Below are positions 35,197 to 46,043 of a stretch of DNA of 64,000 nucleotides, one piece after another (position 1 is the stretch's first letter; every line of letters starts with the position of its first letter). Made by a program: the position numbers and the translations under genes. The stretch lies in NCBI GenBank assembly GCA_000469685.2, contig LS997567.1, forward strand, positions 24,251,090 through 24,315,089, in the 5' to 3' direction. This stretch comes from Haemonchus contortus (lineage: Eukaryota; Nematoda; Chromadorea; Rhabditida; Trichostrongylidae). The notes beneath the pieces are model-generated. The model was not told the origin of the DNA, did no database searches, and worked only from the letters and a program-made list of their open reading frames with translations.

Positions 35197-35720
35197 ATGG
35201 AAGAGGAAGGACTAACGCGCATTCGGGCCGCCCGCAAGTTTCATTGCTACATCTATAAGCACCACATCACCCTTCTCACAAACCACAAGCTATTCTTTGT
35301 AGTTTTTCGGATCGCATATAGGAACTCCTGCATACTCTGCGGACCGCGTACATCCTGGATACTCACACTAAGCAGCTACGACGTTGTATCGGATATCGTG
35401 AATCGAAGCATTTCCAGCTCCGGACAGACCGACACATTCTCTCACCTAATCTTCGCTCAGTCGCCACCCACCGAGAAACATAATTATCGCTAAAATTGTC
35501 CAAGGCGTGAACGTCACCCTCCACGACAATGTCAACCGTCTACCGGTACTGCCTATGCCAAGCCCTAGACCACGCCATCCATAGCGACGCTTACCTGCGC
35601 TGCAACCTTTCAGCGCAACGAGGGTATCTACTTTTTGGAAGCCACATTATCATTCCGCCTGCACTCCAGCCAACCGGTATGAAAGCAATCCACGAAGGAC
35701 ATCTCGGAATGAATCGATGA
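35197..35720 (+). pseudogene. Gypsy copy 2 RNase H and linker
   Basis: MEEEGLTRIRAARKFHCYIYKHHI followed by LLTNHKLFFVVF corresponds to the RNase H block EKEGLA-AVKKFH-YLYGR...LTDHKPL; the Asp of TDHK is Asn here. A frame at 35529-35720 (starting MSTVYRYC, with SHIIIPPALQPTGMKAIHEGHLGMNR) is the linker to integrase, whose HEGHLG motif begins the zinc-binding domain. Confidence 0.8.
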
Positions 35721-35909
35721 GACCCTCGATCACAGCAACGTATTATTGACTAAGATCAACGACGACTTGGAAAACCTCATTCGCATCTGTGCCGAGACTC
35801 CGCCAAGTTACCCGTCAAAATCACACTCTGTTCATGGTCTCGCCCACTTCATTTTCTCTCGAAGCTCGCCTATATGAACACCATCCACACTACCGTTGTC
35901 TCCAATGCC

Positions 35910-36352
35910 TCCTGCTTTCGCGCCACGTCGTTCAACCCGATCTCCCAGACTTTGTTGAAATGACCCATACGCCAGGCGTATCGGAACGCTTCTCGCCTCT
36001 GACTGGCCCGTGTGCGGTTGCTCTATTGTTCTTCTCTCGGTATTCTCATATCCACCGATTCAGCTATTTGGTTCTGTTATCACATTTTCTGCATCAAAGG
36101 ATCACACATCAGACATTTCTCATAGTGACACCTGAGTACTTAGAGAAGTTACCACTTTCTAGAGTGTATTGCTTCTGCAAGTTTGTTGCCTCGCACTAGC
36201 TTTGGTTGCTACTGAATAATCATTTCAATTTGATCACCGATTTCGTTTCACATGGAGCTAAGAAGTGTCAAGTCACAGGGATTAATTGGACAAAGCTGTG
36301 ATGACATGGAATTGACTGGTGTATGTCTGTCAAAAAGCTATAGGAACAAGTA
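35910..36352. other. Spacer, weakly coding in places
   Basis: No recognised element. A plus-frame stretch at about 36211-36285 (NLITDFVSHGAKKC) may belong with the ORF that follows. Confidence 0.35.
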
Positions 36353-36610
36353 ATGCTCCTATCGACATCCATTCGGGTGGCGGATGGTGTCAAGAAAGCG
36401 ATAGCTGCCATAATACGTGAACTCCACTCGCTACGTGTTGAAAACGCAAGGAAAGAACTCGTTGACTGTCGTGAGAACTTCTTTCATGATTCTTCAATAA
36501 GAAATGATATCACTTCTGCACAAGACTCTCAATTGTATCAAACCACTGATAGCCTTATCAAGAAGTTGAGAGGCAACGTTCAACCATTGTTATTGAAGTA
36601 CCAGAGTTGA
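36353..36610 (+). CDS. Unrecognised helical ORF fragment
   Basis: 85 codons, strongly helical and charged (RVADGVKKAIAAIIRELHSL, DSLIKKLRGNVQPLLLKYQ), ending in TGA. It lies directly before a CR1-type ORF1 fragment, so it may be the coiled-coil N-terminal part of that ORF1; this is inference from position only. Confidence 0.3.
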   Translation: MLLSTSIRVADGVKKAIAAIIRELHSLRVENARKELVDCRENFFHDSSIRNDITSAQDSQLYQTTDSLIKKLRGNVQPLLLKYQS

Positions 36611-37404
36611 AGTCATAGGATACCAGTGATCGTATTTTATACGATTGTGCTGGTGTTTGTAATATTCTTAATTTTTCGAATGTAGAATATAATCCCCACA
36701 CATTCTATGGACTTTGTGGGCCTAGAGTAGGTAGGGATAGATTACTGACAGTTGTCTTGCCTTCTCATACTTTCCAACGTCTTGCATTGAAAGGGACCTC
36801 GCGTCCGCGCTATTTTACATTTCGAGGGGTCTACATAAGGGAGTCCCTTACTCCAGAAGAAAGAAAGCGCAGGTGTGAGTTGAGGGGTCACAAGCTTGAG
36901 AAAGGGATATAACGTCATCTAAAACGCAGTTCACTGTCAATGCTGGTTTGCGTGATGGACCGTCGTTCATGATGCCATTTAAACCCCTCCCCCGGCGGAT
37001 TATAGAAGCGCGGAAGGCGGCGTTGAGTCAGTTCCTCGCTGCTCACGCTGGCGCGGTGGCGGCGATCGCTCTTCGGTTCAGCCGTCAGGCTGTTACGTCG
37101 GGAAACCTGGCGGACTCGCTTGGGACGTTGTCAAGTAGAAGTTCAAAAACCTCGAGGCCCTTTGACGACAAGTATAAGTTCAAGTTTGTAACTCGAATTC
37201 CCTACTACTAACCACGTTGTAATGTATAGCAGTTGTGATTTGGGTCATTGGACGAGTGTGGATTTTATAAAGCAAAGGGTGAACGGGGAGTTGATGAATC
37301 CAAGAGAACCACCAAACTTACATTTGGGAGTGAAGACCCAAAACATGGTGCATCGGCGAAACCTATCCAACTCCCCTAACAATATTATTCATAACATCAA
37401 TTAA
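36600..37404 (+). mobile_element. CR1-type LINE fragment: ORF1 end, inter-ORF region, ORF2 start
   Basis: About 36690-36915 reads GPRVGRDRLLTVVLPSHTF and VYIRESLTPEERKRR, the typical CR1-type ORF1 RNA-binding C-terminal block. From 36957 on, the sequence (TTCATGATG ... GCGCGGAAGGCGGCGTTGAG) matches 51178-51337 and, in reverse complement, 54960-55094. In those copies a frame such as RRVIRARKAALSQSLG ends in a stop, so this may be the ORF1 terminus. At 37222 SCDLGHWTSVDFIKQR and LMNPREPPNLHLGV match the minus frame at 54662-54865, the ORF2 start of the longer copy. Confidence 0.7.
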
Positions 37405-38258
37405 ATCATTCCAATACTAAATACTCCTTATATAAAGAGAGATGATCTCTGTAAAAGCTCAATTCCTTGCTCAAACTGGATATCAATGGACAGCAAATCT
37501 GTTCAAATAAACACAGTCGGAGCAAAGAGAGTCTCTAAAACTTCAGAAGCGAACATTTTGACGCACGTGCACAATATTAAATAAGGTGAGCTTTTGGGGG
37601 CCCAAAGAGCGTATCTCGACAAGTACCCTCTCACGTGAGGTTTAAAATTGCGCGATCCCATTATTTTTTGCCTTTCTCTCAGATGTTCATTAATTTCAAG
37701 CATTGAAGTCGACTGGTTTTTACCGCGGAAAGTGTTACGATGAGAAGGTAACTTGAAAGAAATCCCGGTGGCAGTCCGATAGCCTAGCCTAGAAATGAGG
37801 TACCTTACAATTTATTTTTAACCGGCCTGTGTTTTTTGTATATATCGTATTTCTTTTATGTGTCGCCTTTTCTTTATAACGATTATGGAAGGTACGCCGT
37901 TACCACTCTTGCTCGTTAATTCGTATGATACGGTTAGAGGGATAAGCTCACTAGTGTTTGGAAGGACACCGATCAAGAATTTTAACGGATGGAACATCAA
38001 GCGAACTCATCAACTTCCTACGCTTGATCTCTTCTAACAACAGAAAAAATGAGTTCCATTATCGAATTATTTTTTCTTCAGCTTCAACCGAAAGACTTTT
38101 ATACCATAATGCTCCTTTTCAATTTCATCTTGCAATTTCCACTGTTTTTCTCTAAGCTGGAAATTCGTAAGGGAGCGAAGCAATTTTTGTAATCTCAAAA
38201 AAATATATTTCTGAAAGTAGAAGGAGAAGATTTCTAAACTCCAATCTTCTGGGAAATC
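37405..38258. other. Spacer; possible leader or LTR of the BEL element
   Basis: AT-rich, no gene. I looked for similarity to the region after env (48240-48573), as paired LTRs would show, and saw none by eye. Confidence 0.4.
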
Positions 38259-38694
38259 ATGAAGATAAAATCTTCTTCTCAAAACAAAAAAGGGCCTCTG
38301 GGGAACTCAAAACAAAGGCTCAAAACAAACAAACAAGATCACAACCTCTCAAAACATCCAAGCTCAGCTGTTGAAGATTCCCAAAACATTCAATCTCCGC
38401 TGCTGAAGACTGAATACGACTTCAAAACAAAATACATAACAACAAAAGGAACTTTATTCGATGAAGAAAAGGTAAGAACAGTCCTGCATATATAACCGGA
38501 GTCAAGCATTCCTCCTCGTTCTGGCAGTCTCGGTCGACACTCACACGCACAGCGCGCCAAGAGACTCAGTGCATCGCAACCCAGTTTTGGAATGTCACAG
38601 CAGCCATTCATCTTGAAGACTGCTAAGAGAGATTAAGTAGACAACTCGACGCTCTAATAAGCCTAATGGAAGAAGCGAACGCGTTTGAGGAACC

Positions 38695-39860
38695 ATGGAC
38701 TTTTCCGACTTCTCGACCTCAAAAACCATGATCACCAAAAACTTAATGTCAAAAAGGCAGCAACGCAGAGAAGACATCGTGGCACACTACACCGAATGTA
38801 ATAACACAATCCACGATCTCGCTCAAGAACTTAAAGTAGAAGTAGAAAACCAGTTCGACGAATGCTGGTCTGAAAAGAGGTGAGGACCTCTGCATCATGC
38901 TGAGCAACTGAAAGGTCAATTAGAAAGAAGATTAATAAAACTTCAATGTCAAGAGGTGAGTATGAAACAGGAACTCATAGGAGAGGGAGATCAAAGGGGC
39001 TCAAACCATAATTCACAATTCCCTCAACAACACCCTCGGTCAAGTACATGGGCACTTAAGTGAAGGCTCATGGGAAATGAACTCGAAGTGCCAAACTTCT
39101 ATGGCATCCCCTCAGAGTTTGACTCATTTTGGGGTATGTTCGGAGAATTTGTTCACCATCAGAAAGCTCTCCATCCTCATCAATTGCTGCAAAACGAATT
39201 TGGGAAGCTCTCCATCCTTATCAGTTGCTGCAAAGAGGAATTTGGATAGCTCTCCATTTTCATCAATTGCTGCAAAGAGGAATTTGGCTCAGGAAACCTA
39301 TAGAGCGTGACAGATGTCATCAAGAATCTGACCATAGCAATAAAGCGTAAGGGACACGTTGAATGCATTGGAGAAGTTCATCAGAGCGAACGCTTAGTTT
39401 TCCATACAGAACGACGGTGGCACCTAGAGTGCGCTGCACGAGCTGCGACCAGCCACATAAGTTTCAATACTGCGATAAGTACCCACGCGTAATACAGAAA
39501 TAAGGCGACTACGCGAACTAAACGCCTTTTGGAAGCGTTTCAGCGTTGAACACCACACACAATTCTGTCGCAAACAGAATTGTGTTCATTGCGGAGGCCC
39601 CCATAATCTAATCCCTTGTAGTTTAAATCAACAAATTCGGCGGGTATGCGAATTTACCTCGACGAAGATACACCTCATCATTTCGAAGAGATCGTGAACA
39701 ATATTCCAACCAATCGAGACACCGAAACAGTCATTTCATCGGGACAGAGCCTCCAATCTCTATCATTCCGACCAGTCCCCACGACGATCAGTACCGAGAT
39801 TCTCTCAATGGTCATCACCACGACCAATATCGAGAACTTCGCTCAGAACAACCTCACCTA
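38695..39860 (+). pseudogene. BEL/Pao gag with DUF1759-like region and two CCHC knuckles
   Basis: The frame at 38695-38883 is a charged helical N-terminus. At about 39070-39245 the sequence reads VPNFYGIPSEFDSFWGMF and KLSILISCCK, the BEL gag core (DUF1759 type). A 41-42 bp unit (GCTCTCCATCC...) is present three times starting at 39166, 39207 and 39249, and breaks the frame. Two canonical CX2CX3HX4C knuckles follow: CTSCDQPHKFQYC at 39435-39473 and CVHCGGPHNLIPC at 39581-39619, which would bind the element RNA in the particle. Confidence 0.85.
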
Positions 39861-39992
39861 AACATTCGTGTGTAACATCATGGCATACACCTTCAAGATC
39901 TAAAGAGCGTCAAGTTCGGTTCCGTCAATCTTCCCCGCCACGGAAGCGATCCTTCGAGAAGGTCACAGTCAACTTACAAGTTCAAGATAGTA

Positions 39993-41528
39993 CACTGGTG
40001 TGCAAAACTTAGGGACGAAATTGATAATGTAACATAAAACATTGTGGACTGGGTGGAAATAAGTGAAAGTGTGGGATTATATTGCCAGACCTATGACGGC
40101 TATGCACAGGGAGTTAGACATCCCTTCGTGGAGGAGTAGTTCAAATAAAGCGAGAAATATGGCTACCCGCACAAATCGAGGCAGGTGAGAGGTATGAAAG
40201 AATTTTTTTTTGTCAATCAGCCAGTAGCTACCAAGTACTGTGGTGTTATCCTTCTATACATCTTATCCCGCAGACATCGTCTGGATAATCTGGCACGAGG
40301 AAGGATCATCGAGAAACTCGAAAAAGGCCGAACTATGACGAGTGCAGCCCAGGAACCTGGTATCGCTCACAGCGTTGTTTCACGTGCACGGAGAGCATTC
40401 CGAACCTCTGATACTGCTGCACGAAGGAGAGGAGGTGGTCAACCAAGAACAACTGCACCAAGTTATGACCACTACATTGTGCAGCAGGCAAGAAAAGATC
40501 CACGTCAGTCAGCTTCTTTGATTGCAATGTCTTATAACAGGATTTCAAAGCAAGCCATCCCACGCACTACAGTGGCACGACGGCTGCACCGTTGCGGTCT
40601 CTTCGCCCGACGACCGCTACGTAGTGTTCCTTTGATCCTCGCGAATCGTCGAGACCGTTTAGGGTGGTGCCAGGAGCGTAGCGAACGGACTGATGAGAAA
40701 TGGGGCCGTTTGCTTATTTCGAATGGGAGCAGATTCAGTCTGAGTAGTGATTCTGGACGCACTGTCATGGCCAGAGGTGGGGGCACGTACATCTCTCAGA
40801 AACGTTGTGGAACTTGACCGTTCTGGTGGTCGAAGTGTTATGGTATGGGGAGGCACCATGCTTCGTAACCGTACTTACCTCCAGATTTCTGAGCGTGGGA
40901 CCCTTAACAGTCGGCGTTACTGTGAAAAGGAACCCCTCCCTGATGTTTATCTTTTCAGTGCTGCAGTGAGCCCTGAAATCATTTTTATGGATAACAGTGC
41001 GCGACCGCATCGAACAGCTCAGGTGAAAGAGCTCTTGACACAAGGGGTTATCCAGCGAATGGGGTGGCCTGCCCGTTCCCCCGACCTGAATCCCAGCGAG
41101 CACGTGTAGGATGCACTGGGTAGAGGCATTGCAGCACGTCCAAATGCACCACTGACCATCCAGCAATTGTCAATTGTGCTGATAGAGGAGTGGAATGCCC
41201 TACCACGATAACTCATTTCCAACCTCGTGGAAATTATGGGATCGCGTTACAGAGCATTTACTGCTGTCCGTGGTGATCACACACCCCATTACGATCCGCG
41301 TCGCTTCTTTTGAAGTACTAAGATAAGTTGTGAGGAACTATGTGTAATCGGTACCTTTCAATAAAAAAGTCTTATTTGCTCGTCCTATTTCGATTTTCGG
41401 CTAGTTGCTTCCTGTGCAATATTGTAATGATCGTCTATTGCTATGGTATGAATTTCATCGAACTCTGTCGTCTGACAGAGGTTCAGTAATCGAAAGTTAC
41501 TTCCGTCCCTAAGTTTTGCACACCAGTG
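39993..41528 (+). mobile_element. Tc1-type transposon inserted in the BEL element
   Basis: Perfect-looking 25-bp ends: the left starts CACTGGTGTGCAAAACTTAG and the right end is its exact reverse complement (41504-41528). TA flanks both sides (39991-39992 and 41529-41530). 1536 bp, one gene. BEL coding sequence resumes after the right TA, so the insertion is younger than the BEL element. Confidence 0.95.
40185..41109 (+). pseudogene. Tc1-type (DD34E) transposase, inactive
   Basis: The N-terminal paired-like domain reads RHRLDNLARGRIIEKLEKGRT; a Gly/Arg-rich hinge and a second helix-turn-helix follow (ISKQAIPRTTVARRLHRCGL). The first catalytic site is ISNGSRF where family members have SDESRF, with Asn codon at 40722-40724. 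MVWGG is intact, FMDNSARPHRTA carries the second Asp and RSPDLNPSEHV carries the Glu; 34 residues lie between them. The next codon is TAG where Trp is normal (VWD). One frameshift near 40800 separates the halves. Confidence 0.92.
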
Positions 41529-41530
41529 TA

Positions 41531-41915
41531 CATCGGAACAACGGTAAACACCTTCGGAAAAAGGACAGAAAAGAGAAAGGTGGAACGAGTAACCACACAG
41601 CTCTGTAATATGGAGGGAAATTTTATCAAGGCTAAACACCTCACGAATTATAAAATCACACCTCCTATTCAAGTGGGGTCGGTACTCCCTCAAAACATCG
41701 CCTTTCTTCAAGAAGATGACGGAGAACTGCACCTGCAAAGTATTTCACAAACAGCCGATGGCTCAGTAATACCAGAACTACTTATTGGCATGGACTACTT
41801 CAATGCTATAATGAAATTAAACAAATCCGTAATTTGGCTCTGGGCAGTCTCAACAGTCGACTCGTTCACTCATCATGCACAGTGCTCGATTCAAATAAAA
41901 ACGATATGGACATGA
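41531..41915 (+). pseudogene. BEL/Pao protease C-terminal part
   Basis: About 128 codons resume after the Tc1 element. VNTFGKRTEKRKVERV and IPELLIGMDYFNAIMKL are the conserved BEL retropepsin blocks. The catalytic DTGA or DSGA segment that should lie upstream was not found on either side of the insertion, so it is lost or too diverged. Confidence 0.75.
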
Positions 41916-42018
41916 CAGTTATGGAAACTCAACACCATTGGTATTGGGGACATGACCACGGACGAAGGCATTAATAACCAGATCGTGACAGACTTATACT
42001 CCACAGTTCAAATCACCA

Positions 42019-43380
42019 ATGGTAAAATATTCGTATGGTTTCCTTGGAATTCGAACAAAAAACGCCTCGTCAGCAATTATAATTGCTTTAAGTAGACTCC
42101 ATCAATTGTTCAAAATGAAAGAGCGCAATCCTCAATGTTGGGATGAATATTGCGAGATAATTCAAGAGCAACTTAAAAAGAAATTCGCCGAGGACGCACC
42201 TCGACCTCAAGCGAATAGCGAAACACCGTGCTATTACATCCCACATCAACCAGTCATCAAATCGGAAAGCGTCACAACAAAGACGCGCATCGTTCTTTAC
42301 GCGACGACTAAAGGTGGACTAAATCCCAATGATATAATCCGTCAAGGACCCCTCATGCTGCCGAACTTATGCGGAGTCCTCATTAGATTGCGAGACGGCT
42401 GCAAAATAATTATTGCGGACGTCGAAAAGGCATTACTTATGATACACCTACGAGAAACTGAAAGAGACGCAGTTCGATTCTTGTGCCTTCAAGATACCAC
42501 AAAACCGCCATCCCCAGACAACATCCAATTCTGTAGACTTCCGTTTGGAATGAATGCTTAACCCTTCTTGCCGGGGGTCTCAATCAAATTCGGAATAGAA
42601 CAACAGAATCTGGACGAGGACTTCAAAAGACAACTCCGCGATCACCTTTGTGTGGACAATGACCTACTCACAGACGACCCAGCACAGTCTCTCATTCAAA
42701 AATATCGGTGGTGCAAGCAAGCAGTCAAGAACGTGGCTGTGAACCTACATCAATTTATCACAAACGATGATGCCTGCAACAAATCAGTAGCACCCTCTGA
42801 TCTGTCAAAGAGCCAATCAACAAAGATTCTAGGACTTGCGTGGAATACTTAAAAGGATATGTTCTCAATCAAATGTAAACTTCTATATTCACCAACATTA
42901 ACGAGGCGTGAAGTGTTACAAGCGGCGCGTTCAACCTTTGACCCGCTGGGTCTTCTAATACCCCTTCTACTACCCGCAATGCTTTTTCTTCAAGATCTAT
43001 AGAAACGTGATTTCAAATGGGACGAAGCATTGCCTAAGGAATTTAATGAGGAATGACTATCAATTTGTGAACATGCGACGGGATTCGACGTGACCGTCCC
43101 TCGCGTAGTCACAAACTTCGCATCAAACAATCGGTATGAGCTTCTCACGATCGTCGACGCTTCGACGCGATCTTTCGCGGCTGCGGCCTATCTCCGTACG
43201 ATCGATGTCTACGGAACGATCGGCAGCCATTTGCTTGTGGCATGGCAGCGATTGGCTCCGATCAATGAGAGCACAAACACAACAACAATACCGCGATTAG
43301 AGCTCCTAGCAATTCTCATCGGTATCCGCTTAACAAATTTCATACTTAAAGAACTACGCTTACCTATAAAATAAATTTAC
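42019..43380 (+). pseudogene. BEL/Pao reverse transcriptase and RNase H
   Basis: The frame 42019-42561 has YYIPHQPVIKSESVTTKTRIV and GPLMLPNLCGVLIRLR, then ADVEKALLMI with the first catalytic Asp and CRLPFGM. A stop at 42561 follows. The active site at 42649-42660 reads CVDN; BEL enzymes usually have YVDN or YVDD, so the Tyr is lost. FDPLGLLIP near 42930-42960 and VVTNFASNNRYELLTIVDAS at about 43096-43160 mark the connection and RNase H, with RLELLAILIGIRL. Further stops are present. Confidence 0.87.
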
Positions 43381-43991
43381 ATTTAAAGTGACTCGCAGGT
43401 AGCTCTACACTGGGTCCAATCAAATACTAGAAACGGCGTTTCGTCGAAAATCGTTGCAGTAAAATTAGAAGCAAAATGGAGAATTGGTCAAACATGGGTA
43501 TTGTATGTCACTTGCAATACATACCATCCGAGATGAATCCGGTGAATTGCGCAACAAAAGGTTTAACAAAGGACCGACACGCTCACCACGTGTGGTGGAC
43601 CGATTCCCCATTTCTACTTAGTGACCACTCTAAATAGCCCAAACTCCCATAATATCCGTGGAAAATAGAAGAGAGTGGCGAGGAAATAGATTCAAATCAA
43701 CCGTCCCGTACACTATGTGTGGCAAAGACACCTGACACATCTGACACAAATCTCAGGTCCAGCTTGTTCACAAAAGAATATTCGTCATTCAGAAGGTGTA
43801 AGAGAATCCTATATCTGATTTTAAAGTTCCTCAAACACGTCCTATACAAGAGAATCTCAAAAGGAAATAAAGTACTATTGAAGAGTGCCATACCTGAAAT
43901 CGAGCAATAACAGCCGACACACCGCTGACGTAGATAGAACCCATCGATCTTACGATGACCCGAAAGAGTACTCATTGAAAAATCACAGAAA
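43381..43991 (+). pseudogene. BEL/Pao RNase H tail and linker, decayed
   Basis: HWVQSNTRNGVSSKIV near 43410-43455 and MNPVNCATKGLTKDRHAHHVWW near 43533-43600 (short blocks in shifting frames) match the BEL linker. The remainder to 43991 is broken coding sequence. Confidence 0.7.
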
Positions 43992-45484
43992 TTGTTGTCG
44001 GCAGAATATCTCGCGCAACTCAATAATTTGCAATTATACACGGACGAAAATGGAGTATTGAGGTATCGAGAAAGAATCCAAGCTAAGCATCTAGCGAAGG
44101 AAACTCATGAGCCCATCCTCCTACCTGAAAATCAAAACTTCACCGCTTTATTCATTAAAGACACTCTCCATCGGTGTGGACACCGAGGCATCAATGGAAC
44201 ATTAGCAAATTTGAGGTTAAATTACTGTATTCCTCAAGGACGGCAGACAGTCGAAAGATGTTTGAGAAAGTGTCTGATTTGCGAGAAATGGAATTCATAA
44301 CCGTTTCTCTATCCGGACTCTCCACCGTTACCGCAAGCACGGACGGGACCTTCACGGCCGTTTTTGCATGTCGGCATCGACCTCTCGGGTCCATTTTGCG
44401 TGATCAGCAGCGGAAATGGAGAACTAAAGAGGTGGATTTTGCTTTCAACATGTATGGTAACAAGAGCCATATATTTAGAAAATTGTCAATAATTCAAGTG
44501 CAGCAGAATTTATAAATGGTTTATGGCAATTTGTGGCGCGAAGAGGTAAACCAAAACTCATAGTTTCTGATAATGCGACAAATTTCGTATTGGGATATGA
44601 AATTATCGAAACATTAAGCGATCGGACTGAAATTGCGATTCAAGGAACTCAAAATTATCTTTCAAACGGAGGAATGAGATGGAAATTCATCACACCATTA
44701 CCTCCTTGGCAAGGGGGATTCTATGAGCGCATGGTGGAAGTAACGAAGTCCACTCTCGAAAGAGTATTACGGAAGAAATTCATACGTGAAAATGAGTTCA
44801 CTACTGTGATACCAGAATGTGAAGCAATGGTCAACTCAAGACCGCTCCCATACTCAGTACAGCTGAGGATTCGGTTATTCTTAGACCAATCGGCTTCATC
44901 ATACCATATGCGAATGTAAACATTTTGCCGTCGGTTGATCAAGAGGAAGAGGATGCCGAGGAATGGAAAAAGAAGAGGAACACTTCACGAAATATTCAAC
45001 GAGAGAAGAAACGATTCAACTTCTTCAGAAACACCTAGGTTACTTGCAAAACTTGTGGGAGTTCTGGACTGACAATTACTTGTTAGAACTACGGAACTTT
45101 CATCAAACCCGAACAAATCAGAAGAGCTTCACAAAAAAATAACCTTCCCTTGGTGAAGTTGTGCTTGTTATGGATGAAAGTAAACCGCGGGGAGAATGGC
45201 CTCTTGGTTTGGTAACGAAGCTTATTAAAGATCAAGACGGCGAAATTAGATCTCTTGAATTGAAGGCAGCAAAGTTCAACGTCGCGAGATTAATAAATTT
45301 ACTCATTCCGCTAGAAATAGATGAAAGAAACCTGCATCAACCAGAACATGACGAGGCAAAATCATTAGAGAACGAGTCAGCGGCGAAGATGCCGAAGGAA
45401 TTCGCCACTGACGACACCGCTATTAATCCATTGACGACCATGCAGTTCACATGTGGACTGCAGTTGTGTTTTTGGTTTTATTAA
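43992..45484 (+). pseudogene. BEL/Pao integrase, nearly complete but frameshifted
   Basis: The zinc-binding domain at 43992-44300 has LHRCGHRGINGTLANLR with CLICEKW. The core follows in another frame with GIDLSGPF near 44372-44395 (first catalytic Asp), VSDNATNF near 44565-44588 (second Asp) and PPWQGGFYERM near 44701-44733 (Glu); the triad is therefore retained. The tail has GEVVLVMDES-like VLVMDESKPRGEWPLGLVTK at 45160-45220, the typical BEL integrase C-terminal barrel. At least two frame changes and one stop interrupt it. Confidence 0.88.
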
Positions 45485-46043
45485 TCTGAGTCTCCACTTT
45501 CTTTCAATTCTTCTTTTCAAAAATTACATCAGGCCTAAATGAAACTAAATACATATAGTGTGGTCCTAGGAAACCTTCTAATTTTGCAACTGTGAAGGTG
45601 TTTTGTTTACCGATGGAGTACATTACCTTGGTGAATTTTTCGTTCGTAGAACAACTTCAAAAAATGAGATATTTTGAAAAAACGGTCGTCATTAGCGTTT
45701 CCAAATGCAAAGCTCGTAAAAACTCCCCGAAACGATTTCTGGTAATGATTAACCCATTGGCGACCACGCCTTTTACATTGCCCTTACATTAACTTTTAAT
45801 TTCTCTTATAATATTAGTTGGAAGTGAATGATTCCTAGTCCTCGATGCCTCAAGATTCTTTAGAAGGTTGTGAGTTCAGCTGATGCTTGAAAACATGAAA
45901 AAGTTACAAGAACACTCGATAAATAATATAAATACTACAAGAGCACGATATGGTTAGCCCGCGGGCGGGCCACGCGGTCGTCAATGGGTTGATGGTGAAG
46001 TTATGACACATCAGCACAATGATGCACCTTAACGAACGCGACC
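45485..46043. other. pol-env spacer
   Basis: About 560 bp without a motif between integrase and the envelope region. Confidence 0.5.

Larger units (their letters stand above)
33470..35909 (+). mobile_element. Ty3/gypsy copy 2, truncated and internally deleted
   Basis: Order on the plus strand: gag remnant (about 33490-33930), protease region (about 34150-34190), RT (34440-34700), connection domain (34720-34950), RNase H (35197-35400) and the N-terminal part of integrase (35730-35909). From about 33690 to 35909 it is nearly identical, in opposite orientation, to 55095-57900. About 860 bp that are present in that partner are missing here at about 34425, where a triplicated CAACTT sits. The match stops in both copies at CCGTTGTCTCCAAT. 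Confidence 0.92.
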
